From Clytia hemisphaerica (lineage: Eukaryota; Cnidaria; Hydrozoa; Leptothecata; Clytiidae): DNA of 64,000 bases. The DNA is taken from contig CACVBU010000397.1 of assembly GCA_902728285.1 (NCBI GenBank), forward strand, positions 613,223 to 677,222, given 5' to 3'. Below, in pieces: positions 12,941-24,529 of the stretch. A model generated the notes under the pieces. It made no database searches, had not been told where the DNA came from, and worked only from the letters and a program-made list of their open reading frames with translations. Positions within the stretch are counted from its first letter, which is position 1, and each line of letters starts with the position of its first letter. A program made the position numbers and the translations under genes.

Positions 12941-13816
12941 TGTCGAACGTGCTAACCGCACTGGCTCAACTTCAGTATCTTTGAAATCATTCCATTCGTA
13001 GGCCCAATTGTAAACTTAATGGCTTAAGGAAAATTTTAGCATTTCTTAAATAGGTTTTAGCCTCGTTTAGGCTAAAGACTTGTCCCCAGGCCCCAAAAAT
13101 GATAATTTTTGAAAAATAAAAAAATCATCTTAAAATATTTTCCAAAGAAACAAGGGTGCCAAATTTCAGCCAAATCCGACCATATTTGAAGTCTCCAGCC
13201 TGCCCCAAAGTTTTAGCCTTGTTTTGGCGAAGTATCGTGACCACGCCCTTAAAATTGAAAAATTTCAAAAAATAAAAAACATCCCCAGGTATTCACTCAA
13301 GGAACAAGTGAGCAAAATTTCAGCCAAATCCGACCATATTTTAAGTCTCCAACCTGCCCCAAGGTTTTAGCCTCGTTTTGGCGAAATATTGTGACCACCC
13401 CCTTAAAAATAAATCCGACAATTTTTGAAGTCTCCAGGCTGCCCCAAAGTTTTAGCCTCGTTTTGGAGAAATATTGTGACCACGCCCTTAAAATTGAAAA
13501 ATTTCTAAAAATGAAAAAAATACCCCCAGGGATTCACCCAAGGATCAAGTGTGCAAAGTTTAACAGCCAAATCTGACCATTTTTGAAGTCTCCAGCCTAC
13601 CCTAAAGTTTTAGCCTCGTTTTGAAGAAATATTGTGACCACGCCCTTAAAATTGAAAAATTTCTAAAAATGAAAAAAATACCCCCAGGGATTCACCCAAG
13701 GATCAAGGTGCAAAATTTCAGCCAAATCAGATCATTTTTAAAGTCTCCAGCCTGCCTTAAAGTTTTTGTGACAGACATTATCAGATTGTAGCTCAACTGA
13801 AGTTGAGAATAGTCTA
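12941..13816. repeat. Dispersed repeat with tandem units of roughly 170 bp
   Basis: Phrases such as AAAGTTTTAGCCTCGTTTTG, GTGACCACGCCCTT and TTCAGCCAAATC recur four or five times between about 13070 and 13770. The flanks hold GCTCAACTTCAG (about 12962) and CTCAACTGAAGTTGAG (about 13793). A related copy starts at 42460 with the same GTCGAACGTGC leader. It lies between copy C and copy B exon 1 and shows no coding potential. Confidence 0.7.
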
Positions 13817-13919
13817 TAAGGTATCAAAAGATCATATACGAGATTGCAGAAAATCCAAGCGCACCCAGTAATCATTGTAACTATAATTATAAGAAAGACA
13901 AAATCTCAAGGAGCACTTT

Positions 13920-16633
13920 TTATCTTTCTTCATTCCCATTAACAGAATCTTCATCTTCATAATCCTCATCATTGCCGTCATCAAAATCTAAAGTCAATTT
14001 GATTCGATCATCACTTTCCATAGTCCTCAACCATCCATCAGGCCCTAACTTCATTTCTTCGTCATCCAGCAAGCACATGTCAAGAAGGTTTTGAATGACA
14101 GTGTGCTTTAGATTCATTCCAATGAAAACCAGTTCCTGTCGATGATCACCATACTGATATTCTTCTCCATTTTCTTGGGTCATGTCTTTGATAACAAGAT
14201 CTTCAGCCTTCGTTCCTTCCCATAAATCACGAATGTCACACATCCATGGTCCTTCTGCTTCAACTCTAAATCAATATGTAATATAATGATTCTAATTTAG
14301 TCACCACAATATATTTTGAATTTCATATAATTTCAAATAACTAAATTATGTAACAGTATGTGACATTTTTACAAAATGCATATTAGGCGAGACCAATTAA
14401 ATTTGTTGTTCTACGGGCAGATCGTTAGCACAATATGAGTCGGTCGGTCGGTTAAATAAAAATAATATTTTCATTAATCAAGGAAGACTTTAAGTAATAT
14501 TTTCAAATAATCTTGATCGAAAATTCATCATTCATCTTTGATGGAGTTTGTAATAAAATCTTTTGTGCATAGAATTCATGATACTAGATTCTTTTTCAAC
14601 TTTTTTTTTTTAAGTGTAAATTTTTTCAATGACTACTTATAATTGGAAATTTGTGGCACAGGAAATACTGGGTTGGTCGCGCCCGTAGAACAACAAATTA
14701 AATTGGTCTTGCCTTAGTTAACCTTGTTAAGTTCAAAAAGAATTTATCCAGACTTGCCTAATAACATTTCCAGCTTGTTGAAATCCACCCAGCAAATCAT
14801 GGGATGTTGCAATCCAAAGGAAGCCTTTGGCACGTAGCAGTTCTCCTATTGTTTTTGTACGAAGTCTTTGTTTATCAGCAGCCAGCTTTTGAAGTTGACC
14901 AAGTTCACTATCTTCTTCTTCATGTCGCATAATGAAGAAGGGTTCAAAAAACAAATCCATTAATTTTCCTGGATGAAATGGTCTTCTTGAACGATATATG
15001 AAAGAAGTGATCCCAAAACGTTCTTCATGTCTTGTCAATTGCTTTTGACCAGCAACTTTTTCTATAACTCCAAGAAGCAATTCTGATTTTCCAGAGTCAA
15101 TAACGTTTTTATTTTTACAGCATTTTATTTTACCAGATTCTACAGAAATGATGCAACATTCTGGAACAGCTTCAGGTTCTGATTCTGCTTCAACCCTGCA
15201 AATAAAATATACCAATTATTGAAAAATAGGCAGAATTTAAGGACATGTTTTTTTCACTAGTATAAAATACTGCTTCTTCCTTATCAGAAAGCGAGAGACG
15301 CTGTGATATGCATGAAAAACATCTACTATGAAGAGTAGGATTTTATTTATATAATAAATTACCTTTTTGTTAAATTTTGAGGGGATTTTCTCTCAAACTG
15401 AATTTAAACCCCCTCAAAATTGATTCATTTAAAGTATTTGAGGCTAAACAATTGGGAGTGACGAATACCTTGTAGCTGCACACATAATTGAATCTTCGTC
15501 CATATCAGCTTTATTATACAAATTGGTGTTTAGAATTTCTCTGACGTCAATTTTACTTTGAAAGGATGTCAAGACTTTAGCCTTTGGATTCAAAAGAGAG
15601 ATCCTGTCAAGAATATCACCTTGCTGTTGTTGGCTGACCAAATCTTGTTTATTGAGAATAACAACATTGGAATATTCCACTTGTTCCATCAACAACTCTG
15701 ATATAGTTCCTGAATTTAAAGAGATATTTCTCAAAGTGAGAATTACAATTGATAAATGGTAGATGGTAATTTATAAATTTGAAATGAGAAATGATTTTTT
15801 ATATAATTTATCAAATTATAAAAGACAGTGAAGCACCAGAATGGAATTCTTTTAATTATCAAAAAATGGTGTCTGATAATTCTTTCATTTAACAATGGAC
15901 TCTTACCTGTCATTTCACCTTCCTCATAAATTTTCATGCTTTCAAGATTATTGTAAAATTCAGCTGCATCAATAACAGTAACACATGTATCAAGCCTTGC
16001 AACTTCACCGAGTTCTGGTCCTTCTGGGTGTTCCTCTTCATGGTCATGCTCATCTTCACAAAGATCGAAAAGTGGAGCAATTTGTGCAGGTTCAGAAACT
16101 CCTGATGCTTCAATCAACATGTAATTAAATATATTCTTTGATGCCAAAGACACAATCTGATCCACAAGATCACTTTGGAGAGTACAACAAAAGCAACCAT
16201 TTTGCATTGCAATGACTTCATCACTTTGAACTAGGGCTGACTGATCAATCAAACTTTTGTCAATATTTAGAGCAGCCATATCATTGACAATAACAGCACA
16301 TTTAAAACCTTCTTCTGCATGTTTAGATTCCAAGATATGCTTAATGAGGGTTGTTTTACCTGCTCCCAAAAAGCCACAGAGCAAAGAAACTGGTAACAAA
16401 TCCTATGAACATAAGTTACAATTTATTACAAACTGTATCTTTCGTTTAGAAGTTGAAACTTAAACAATATTTAACGCATTCAGCAGGACATAAAAACAAG
16501 AAAAACGGTGGTTGCCCTGAAGTGCACACCTCCATTTTTATATTATCCAGCTTTGTATAATAAACTATACAAATAACAAATTGATACATGCAAGCTCACT
16601 TACCCTCCTTTCAGCATCAATTGGTTGTTCCAT
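13920..16633 (-). CDS. CobW/COG0523 GTPase, copy C (complete, 5 exons, 516 aa)
   Basis: Complete CobW-type G3E GTPase, a putative cytosolic metal chaperone. Exons 16604-16633, 15907-16402, 15469-15709, 14758-15195 and 13920-14265 sum to 1551 nt, an unbroken frame of 516 residues starting MEQPIDAERR. The P-loop GFLGAGKTT is at residues 20-28, CFCC at 80-83, EASG at 108-111 and NKQD at 195-198. Residues 257-282 hold two CC pairs (PECC and KCC) about 12 residues apart, which may add a metal site; copy B has the same. The rest is the CobW C-terminal domain (HEERFGITSF, FFEPFF, GELLRAKGFLW, RQELVFIGM) and an acidic tail. Intron 4 has a GC donor (AG|GCAAGT) with a normal AG acceptor, where copy B has GT. 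It lacks the basic tail of copy B. No transit peptide is evident. Confidence 0.92.
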
Positions 16634-17376
16634 TTTTTTTGTCAGTTTTCTTGTTATCAAAAAAAATAAATTAAAATCATGGACCAAATCAAATACAAGA
16701 GCCTTAAACTCACACCAAAGGGACAAGTGACATAACACTAAAACATAAACAATAAAAGAAAATTGCATAAGTAGGGGAACAAAACAACAGGTGAAATGGA
16801 GACACCCAAACCTGAGGGGTACCAGAGTCAGGTTCAGATCCATGGATAAGTTCTCCTTGTTACTTGCAAGTGATTCACAGTCTCTATTCAGGAGAAAATA
16901 ATGCTGAAAACATTACCTTAAGGTCAGTCAAGAAGAAACCCTATGTTTTCATGTTGATAAAAATACCTACGCATGTTAGCTCATACCATATTTCAGACGA
17001 TTATTATATATTCCCAAAAAGTTAAGTTATCTTATATTCAAAAATACACCCACCCTTTTGATTTTGATTTTATATTGCAGTGAATGGGTAACAAAATATT
17101 TGGTGCTTTCATTGAGTGTTCAAAATAAAGCATTGCAGAAGTTTCAGGTAGGAAATTGTCAGTTTTCTTCCATTTCTTCATGTTCACCAATCCAAGGTTA
17201 GTATCAGCAAATAATAATACTCCTTTGGGCAAATAGGACAGTATATTATATAACTAAGTACTCCACACTTCAGTGGATGCAAGTTAAACCTTCAGGAAAT
17301 TAGATATTTCCTATAAATAAGTTTGTTCGAATTGGCATGCTAATATTCTCTTGAGCATGAATGTGATAACGCTGTG
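16634..17376. other. Sequence upstream of CobW copy C, no feature seen
   Basis: This should contain the promoter and 5' UTR of copy C. I see no convincing TATA box, repeat or ORF. Confidence 0.4.
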
Positions 17377-17529
17377 CATAGGCGAAGCGAGATACCCTGC
17401 AAAATTTATGAGGGAGTGCAGACGTTTATGACAAATTCATTATCTTTTGATAAAACAAAGACAATAATTAAAGTGTCGTAAAAACCGCTCTCATCCATAA
17501 ATTTTGCAGGGTATATCGCTACGCCTATG
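17377..17529. repeat. 153-bp MITE with about 40-bp TIRs, target duplication CTGTG
   Basis: The left end CATAGGCGAAGCGAGATACC is inverted at the right (GGTATATCGCTACGCCTATG), and the arms share ACCCTGCAAAATTTATG. CTGTG lies at 17372-17376 and 17530-17534. Confidence 0.8.
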
Positions 17530-17583
17530 CTGTGAATCTTCCCTTGCGACGCCCTCAGGTAAATTAGTACATGTCTAAATTCC

Positions 17584-18104
17584 ATCAAAAGAGGTGTATT
17601 GCAATGAAGAAAATGAAAAGTGATGTTACTTAAAATTAACTTTTGCCTTTTTTGAGATTTTGGCTAAAGGCCTGTTTTTTTTCATTTGTGATGACGTCAT
17701 AAAACAAACAAAAACTTAATATCTTAAGAACTTGTTAACTAAACTTTATGAAATTTTCACCAAAAATAACCATTAGCACAGAAATTGTTTCAATTTAAAA
17801 TATTTTTAAAAATTTTGATGACTTCAGCAGAAATCGCAAAAGTTCAATTTTCTGCTATTTTTGCTGACGTCATCAAAAAAATAAAATATTTTTGCAATCA
17901 GAATACTCCTTGTGGTAATGTCTATCATTGGTAAAAACTTCTTGAAATTTAATTGACTAGTTCTTGAGCTATTAAATTTTTTTGTTTTATGACGTCATCA
18001 CAAATGGCCTGAAAAACAGCTTTTTAGCCAAAATCAAGGCAAAATTTAAATCTAAGTAACAGAGATTTTCATTTTCTACATCGCAATACGTTTCTTTTGA
18101 TGTA
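17584..18104. repeat. MITE with long (over 100 bp) inverted repeats
   Basis: Starts CATCAAAAGAGGTGTATTGC and ends GCAATACGTTTCTTTTGATG. Inner parts (TGTGATGACGTCATAAAAC, GGCCTGTTTTT) are also inverted around about 17850. No target duplication was resolved. Confidence 0.7.
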
Positions 18105-18202
18105 TGATTCATCATACTAAGAGGGGTGGAACTACTTTCAAAAAATTACTGAAAATTTGGACATGCATAAATTTACTTGAGTCCTATAAAGTATTAGGGT
18201 TT

Positions 18203-18440
18203 TACCCTAAGGAAGAAATTTTCGCGGTTCACAGCTCAAAATTCGGAAGTTTGGCGAAATTTAATTTCACGGTTTAGAGGATTTTTTGTTTAAAATATGG
18301 CCTATTTTGCCCTAAAAAGACCAATTTTAAAGGTGATTTTTTAAATCAGGAGAATAATTGTTTTTTGCAAAATTAAATTTAGCGGATTTGTCAAAAAACT
18401 GTGAAGTTAAATTCTGCAAAAATTTGTTCCCTTAAGGTAT
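18203..18440. repeat. MITE with TACCYTAAGG ends
   Basis: TACCCTAAGGAAGAAATTTT at the left is mirrored by CAAAAATTTGTTCCCTTAAGGTA at the right, with about 40-bp imperfect arms rich in CGCGGTT/AATTTAATTTCACGG. It is similar in style to the element at 24168-24529. Confidence 0.6.
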
Positions 18441-18599
18441 TTAAATAGGGAGCTGATAATTTCTGGCCAGATAATGGCTAGAGTAAGCTAATATGCGGAA
18501 CTGAGACAATAGGTTGTCACAGTCTCTCAAACGACTATTTCAGGCTATACACAGATTAAATTACAGGCTATTAGACAAAGGAAAACTTGAGTAAAAAGA

Positions 18600-19412
18600 T
18601 TCATTGAAAAGAAACATTGAGGTCCAAGTATCGATCCCTGAGGAACGCTGTATTCAACAGAGGATTCGGTCGATGTAACTCCATTCACTTTGGTGATTTG
18701 CGATCCTTCTTTGAGGTAGCTCATCATGAATTCGAGGAAATCCCCCGACACCCCACATGCAGAGAGTTTATTCAATAGCACTTCATGAGACACACTGTCA
18801 AAAGCCTTCTTAAAGTCAATCATAAGTATTCCTACAACCTTTTTGTCATCTAAGGCTTTATACCATGTTTCAGTCAAGTATAATAGTAGATCTTCAGTTG
18901 ATCTAGCTGCTCTAAAACCCCATTGGTGTTCATTTAACAAATTAAATGTGACAAGATGATCATTTAGCTGAGAGCAGATAAATTTCTCAACTACTTTGCT
19001 TGGTATGCTGAGTAAAGAAACAGGTCTATAGTTTGAACAATCCCTTTTGAGCCCTTTTTGAATACACATGAGACTCTAGCTATTTTCCAGTTGGTAGGAA
19101 ATTTCCCAGTTTGAACACTTTGTTTCAAAACTTGAAACAGACCCGTAGTTGACGCTGATTCGTTAATTTTTAAATCTTCAGCAGTAATCATATCAAGCCC
19201 ACACGCTTTTCCAATGTTGACAGCTTTAGTAAAGGATTTTTCAAATAATTCGAAATCAAGCTTCACATCGGAGAGGGTTGGGGTAACTTTGTATATTTGC
19301 TTATGTGATGCAGTAGTGTGATCCTCTCCAATATCAAGAGCTAATTTCTTACCAACATTTGCGAAGAAGCTGTTCATGAGTTCCGCTTTTTCTTTGTCGT
19401 CAGTTATGATTA
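18600..19412 (-). pseudogene. LINE reverse-transcriptase fragment, frameshifted
   Basis: The minus strand encodes the N-terminal half of a LINE reverse transcriptase: EKAELMNSFFANVGKKLA, then NYRPVSLLSIPSKVVEK, MIDFKKAFDSVSH and VPQGSILGP. The frame changes near 19060, between FKKG and the NYRPVSLL block, and the sequence degenerates after SILGP. The FADD catalytic block is missing. The 5' end abuts half of a MITE at 19413. It is a different family from the intact LINE next door. Confidence 0.8.
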
Positions 19413-19488
19413 TGCATGGCTATATATCATTGTTTTTATGGCTGGACTACATAATTATTCAACAGGACGTCCTCTTTGAAAAAAGGTC
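19413..19488. repeat. Right half of a TA-flanked hairpin MITE
   Basis: The sequence ATGCATGGC...GACTACATAATTATTCAAC...GAAAAAAGGTC ends at a TA and matches the right half of the elements at 31555-31723, 31866-32042 and 33000-33126. The left half has been replaced by the LINE fragment. Confidence 0.7.
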
Positions 19489-19739
19489 TATTTGTATATA
19501 CTGGACAAACTACGACTTACCACTGACCACTATTTCTAGGTAAGCTGATTTAAGTAAAGGAAATAATGTCAAAGCATTCAACTCGTGAAACAAGAGACGA
19601 ACAGTTGATTTGGATGAAACCACAGAGAGGTACGGTACAGACTGAGCAGACTGAAAAATGTGTGAAGCTATGGTGGAAGAGAGTTTGAAATAAAGTCTTA
19701 CCATCATACCAGCTTGGTGCATAGTTTTGAGCAGGATGA

Positions 19740-22577
19740 AGCTTTCTCTCTCTCTCTGTTATTCATACCAATATTAGATCTTATAATAAAAATTTCTCAG
19801 AATTTGAGGCTATACTTAAAAATTTTCCGAGAGAGTTTGATATTATAGGATTGTCAGAAACATGGGACACACTTGAGAAACCTGCCAAAGTACAGTCAAT
19901 TCCTGGTTACCATACTCCTGTAACAACAAAAGGTCGATCACAAAATGGTGGAACACTTTTTTACATCAAAGATGACTTGGTCTTTGACAAAAGAGAAGAT
20001 TTATCAGGTGAGGACCTTAATAATTCTGAGTCTTTATTTATTGAAATTCACCGTGATGACAAAAATATAATAGCTGGAGTCATTTATAGGCATCCTAACA
20101 CAAACTCACATGCCTTTGCCAACGATCTCAATCTAATTCTACCCAAATTACTGAAGGAAAAGAAACAAATTATTTTAATGGGGGACTTCAACATTGACTT
20201 ACTGAAAGTCAACGATCACAAGGAATCTGAACGCTTTCTTGACTCTATGCTAGACAATGGTCTCATGCCATATATTTGTCAGCCAACTAGATTTGATAAA
20301 GATATGAAGGCAACTCTGATCGATAATATTTTCTTAAATCAAGTTTCAACAGAGATTATCAGTGGAAACATAATGGCAATGGTATCCGACCACTTGCCTA
20401 ATTTTGTCCTGATTCCACAGAAAAACAATCAAAACCCCAAGAAGAACAGACCAAAAAGGAGAAATTTTGAAGGCTTCAGCATAGAGGACTTTAGGAAGGA
20501 CCTCAAATCCATGAACATACTAAACAAAATCAAAAAATTTGATAATCCGAATCACATGTACTCATACTTTCATGATGCCCTAACGATTCTTTTTGAAATG
20601 CACTGCCCCTTGAAAACTATGTCAAAATCTGAGTTCAAAAAATTACAAAAACCCTGGATATCACAAAATATTTTAAATGAGATTAAACTAAAAAATTCCA
20701 TTTTGACAGAGTACCAAAGCACAGGGGAACCTGAAAAGTTTCGAGAATACAAAATTCTCAAAAATAAAATCACTCACTCTATTCGTAGAAATGAAACTCT
20801 ATTCCAAAGAAATAAACTTAACCAGCTCAAAGGTAACTCAAAAAAACTATGGAAAGAATTAAATGCTATCCTAGGTAGAACCAAAAACAATTATATTCCA
20901 CCAACAATGTTATACAATGACAAGAAAATTACAGGCAATTCGAAAATCGCTCAAAAATTTAACGAACACTTTTCAAATGTTGCTGAAAATTTACTTTCCA
21001 AGCAAAAAAAAGGCACAGATCCACTAAATTCTATTATACCTAGTAATAAAAGTTTTTTTTTCAAACCAACTGACAAAGCTGAAATTTCTGCTTTTGTAAA
21101 ACAACTTGATGAGAAGAAAGCAAGTGACATTTACAATTTTCCAGTAGCTGTGATTAAACAAATTGATGAGGCCATATCTCCTATTCTATCATTCTTAATC
21201 AATGCTTCTGTCACACAATCAATTTTTCCAGAAAAACTCAAATTCTCAAAGGTAGTGCCTCTCTTTAAAAATAATGGGGCAAAGAACGACTTCAAGAACT
21301 ATCGACCCATTTCTGTACTCCCAATATTCGATAAAATATTTGAGAAAGTCATACACCAGCGTCTTATCAATTTTTTTACTGACTTTGAAATACTTTCTTC
21401 AAATCAATTTGGTTTTCAACCCAAAAAGTCAACAAGTCATGCCATTCTAGACCTTACAAATAAAATATCGACAGCCATGAAAAATAAAGACCACTGCTGT
21501 GCTATTTTCCTAGACCTAGCAAAAGCATTCGATACAGTGGACCACAAAATCCTCCTTGGTAAGTTAATGAGGTCAGGTATCAGAGGCCCAATGTTGAGAT
21601 GGTTTGAGAGTTACCTAGATTCAAGGTACCAGTGTGTCAGTGTTGGAAATAACCTTTCCACTCCACTCAAAATGAAATATGGTGTTCCTCAAGGCTCGGT
21701 CCTGGGTCCCCTTTTGTTTCTACTCTATATTAACGATATCCCCAAGTCGACAGAATCATTTCTCTATACCTTATTTGCAGATGATACTTGCCTGGTGGCT
21801 CGTCACAGTGATCTCAAGGAACTAGAAATCTTGGTGAATAGGGAGATGGAAAATGTCAGTAGGTGGCTGATCAATAACAAGCTTTCTCTGAATATCCTTA
21901 AATCCTGTTTTCTTTTGTTTACAGAGGAAAAGAAGGACAATTTCAGTATCAAGCTTGAAAACACTGAAATTGTCAGAATGGAAACAGTGAAATATCTTGG
22001 TGTGATGATTGACGATAAACTTGAATGGACAGGACAGGTAAATTATGTTTTAGGAAAAGTTAAGAAAGCCTCTGGTATGTTAAGAAAGGTAAGCTATTTG
22101 GTTTCGAACTCTATCAACCGTGTTTTATATTTCAGCTTCATTCAATCACAAATTCAGTATGGACTGTCTTCATGGGGGTCACCTTCAACGAAGGGAACAG
22201 CTCCTATATCTAATATAATCGAAAAAATAATACATAATATAAATAAACATAATCCCGATGGAATTGATGACTTTAAACCTCTAAATCTAAACAAACTATA
22301 TATCATGCAATGTTGTAAACTCATTTACTCGTATGTCAAAGATAAAACACTCCCAACCTCATTACATTGCTTATTTAATCGTCCAGACCACATGCATGGG
22401 ACTAGACACGCAGACAATCATGGTCTCTTTAATATTCATCTTTGTGATGCTAATTTACCAATCTCCTTCTATGCTCCGCAGTTTTGGAACGATTTCTGTC
22501 ACCTCACTCGTGATACCTTTTCCATTGAATCCTTTACTACACATTTAAAACGCAATCTTCAAAACTTTGATGACTAG
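19740..22577 (+). CDS. Non-LTR retrotransposon ORF2: AP endonuclease plus reverse transcriptase, intact
   Basis: A 946-codon open frame with no internal stop. It opens at 19740, just upstream of a TC-repeat, and no ATG is obvious at its head, so the 5' end is probably truncated or the start lies in lost sequence. The AP-type endonuclease runs from HTNIRSYN (about 19764) through LSETW (19848), GDFNID (about 20180) and VSDHLP (about 20380). The reverse transcriptase shows NYRPISVLPIFDKIFEK (about 21300), FLDLAKAFDTVDH (about 21505), YGVPQGSVLGPLLF (about 21680) and the catalytic FADD (about 21775). The protein ends at TAG 22575-22577 and is followed by ACTTTT microsatellite repeats typical of CR1/L2-like 3' ends. 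Cladistic placement in the CR1/L2/Rex1 neighbourhood is inference. No ORF1 is seen. Confidence 0.92.
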   Translation, partial: SFLSLSVIHTNIRSYNKNFSEFEAILKNFPREFDIIGLSETWDTLEKPAKVQSIPGYHTPVTTKGRSQNGGTLFYIKDDLVFDKREDLSGEDLNNSESLFIEIHRDDKNIIAGVIYRHPNTNSHAFANDLNLILPKLLKEKKQIILMGDFNIDLLKVNDHKESERFLDSMLDNGLMPYICQPTRFDKDMKATLIDNIFLNQVSTEIISGNIMAMVSDHLPNFVLIPQKNNQNPKKNRPKRRNFEGFSIEDFRKDLKSMNILNKIKKFDNPNHMYSYFHDALTILFEMHCPLKTMSKSEFKKLQKPWISQNILNEIKLKNSILTEYQSTGEPEKFREYKILKNKITHSIRRNETLFQRNKLNQLKGNSKKLWKELNAILGRTKNNYIPPTMLYNDKKITGNSKIAQKFNEHFSNVAENLLSKQKKGTDPLNSIIPSNKSFFFKPTDKAEISAFVKQLDEKKASDIYNFPVAVIKQIDEAISPILSFLINASVTQSIFPEKLKFSKVVPLFKNNGAKNDFKNYRPISVLPIFDKIFEKVIHQRLINFFTDFEILSSNQFGFQPKKSTSHAILDLTNKISTAMKNKDHCCAIFLDLAKAFDTVDHKILLGKLMRSGIRGPMLRWFESYLDSRYQCVSVGNNLSTPLKMKYGVPQGSVLGPLLFLLYINDIPKSTESFLYTLFADDTCLVARHSDLKELEILVNREMENVSRWLINNKLSLNILKSCFLLFTEEKKDNFSIKLENTEIVRMETVKYLGVMIDDKLEWTGQVNYVLGKVKKASGMLRKVSYLVSNSINRVLYFSFIQSQIQYGLSSWGSPSTKGTAPISNIIEKIIHNINKHNPDGIDDFKPLNLNKLYIMQCCKLIYSYVKDKTLPTSLHCLFNRPDHMHGTRHADNHGLFNIHLCDANLPISFYAPQFWNDFCHLTRDTFSIESFTTHLKRNLQNFDD

Positions 22578-22877
22578 CTAGTAAACTTTTACTTTTACTT
22601 TTACTTTTTTACCAAGTATCCAAGCTCTAAACTTTTACTACCGTAACACTTTCATTGTGTTCTTTATGTTCTTTATGTTGAAACTTAACATATTCGTATA
22701 TTTTGTTTTCGTTTTTTCGTCGCATGACGTTTTTTATCCAACATTATCTATCAGTTGTAGCTGTTAAAAAGCTATTTTTATTGTTCATATCCTTAAAAAC
22801 ATGTACATAGTTACCAAATATATAATATTTCCCTGGCGGCTTTGAAAACCTATGGCGCGCCAAAGCGGAAATAAATA

Positions 22878-23207
22878 CTATCTTTTTAAAACAATACTAT
22901 CTTCGTTTAAAACATACTATCTTTTTTTTAAAACATACTATCTTCGTTTAAAACATACTATCTTTTTTAAAACATACTATTTTTTGCTTAAAAAATACTA
23001 TTTTCGTTTAAAACATAGTATCTTTAAAAAATAATACTATTTTTACTATCTTTCATACTATCTTTTTAAAACAATACTATCTTTGTTGTAAACATACTAT
23101 CTTCGTTTAAAAAATACTATCTTTTAAAAAAATACTATCTTTTAAAAAAATACTATCTTTTAAAAAAATACTATCTTTTTAAAAAATACTATCTTTTTTC
23201 GAATATA
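22878..23207 (+). repeat. Left TIR subrepeat array (ACTATCTTTTTAAAA units)
   Basis: About 17 degenerate units of 18-21 bp with the constant core ATACTATCTT separated by A/T-rich spacers. The inverted counterpart is at 29258-29505 (AAGATAGTAT). Confidence 0.9.
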
Positions 23208-24167
23208 GGTTGCCTCGATTATTCAAATTTGTGTAATTTTCATTTTGAGGGGCGTGTAATGGGCGTTGGTTTTTCGTGTTTATTTTATATGGCCTCATCC
23301 GCCCACATGCAGGACCAACATAACAAGCCGTATATGTATAAAAGTTGCGAAGCGATCCAGAGCCACCTTGATTCGCAAGTTGCAAGCAAAACATTTAGTT
23401 CCAAATAATAGGAAAATTTCATATTTTCAAAAAAACGGAATAACTAAAAATGTTTGAAAGGAAAAAAAACTTTCAAAACAAGAAGCAATTTCATATTATA
23501 CTTAAGTTCAACAGATTGCAAGGATGGAAAAATGTCTTGTATATTTGGAAAAAAAGTTTTAATCTGAAAGAATGCCCTAAGGGAAAAAACTCCACTCTCA
23601 GAAGCCATTTTCCATTTCAAAAGCATTCTGAAAAGTTGTAAAAACATTTTATAAGGCCACAATCACAAATAACTAGTGTTCCCGCTGTCCAACTGACTGA
23701 TAATATTTTTCTTAATTTTCTGAACACTGCAATATCAAAATTTTTGTTGGATTTGATTTCTGCCCAACACATAGTTTGAAAATCCAATTTTTCTGCCGTT
23801 TTATCTGCCGACCAAACGATCAATTAATTTTTCAACCTAAAAACGACGCAAACCAGCGCAAAAACCAGTTATTAGTGATGGTGGCCTATTTTCAGAAAAG
23901 ATATCAAAAAGGAAAAAAAAAATTCATACTGTACCAGGAATTATTTCCTTATTTTCAATTAGTACGTAAAAAATCGCAATTGTAATCAACAAAAGTTTTT
24001 CACATTTTAAACGTAGAAGACAATATTATATATAGTTGATGACAAAGATTTTCCATGTTTTAGATGCATGTCAAAAAAAAATTATTAGCTCAGACGAAAA
24101 TAATAAAGTGTAGTGTTACCGGAAACTGGTCCAATGACAAAACTTTTTTTCGCAAAAATATATACTT

Positions 24168-24529
24168 AAATGCGATAAACTTTTGTGGAGATTAAATTTT
24201 GCGGATTTCACGGATTTGGGTGTCATCCCCAAAAATCCGCAAAATTGAATCCCATTGAAAATTTGAGTAGGCCTTATCAGCAAAATATTTCTAAACAAAA
24301 CTCAAAAAATGTTAAATAAATACATTTTGAATGTTTACTGGCATCAAAGAAGTGCTAATAATACGCATTTCAATGACCAATGTGATTTGACTGTACAGGC
24401 AAAAAAATTGTAAGAATATTGTCACACAATAGTGCCATCCGCGAAATTAAGTCCCCACGAAATGTTTCAATTTTGGGGATTGGCTCAACCGCGAAATTTA
24501 ATTCCCGCAAAAGTTTATCGCATTAAAGT
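24168..24529. repeat. MITE with about 36-bp TIRs
   Basis: The left arm AATGCGATAAACTTTTG and ATTAAATTTTGCGG is inverted near 24488-24526 (CCGCGAAATTTAATTC...AAAAGTTTATCGCATT). It is inside the 6.67-kb transposon. The target duplication is unclear (TTA/TAA). Confidence 0.75.
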
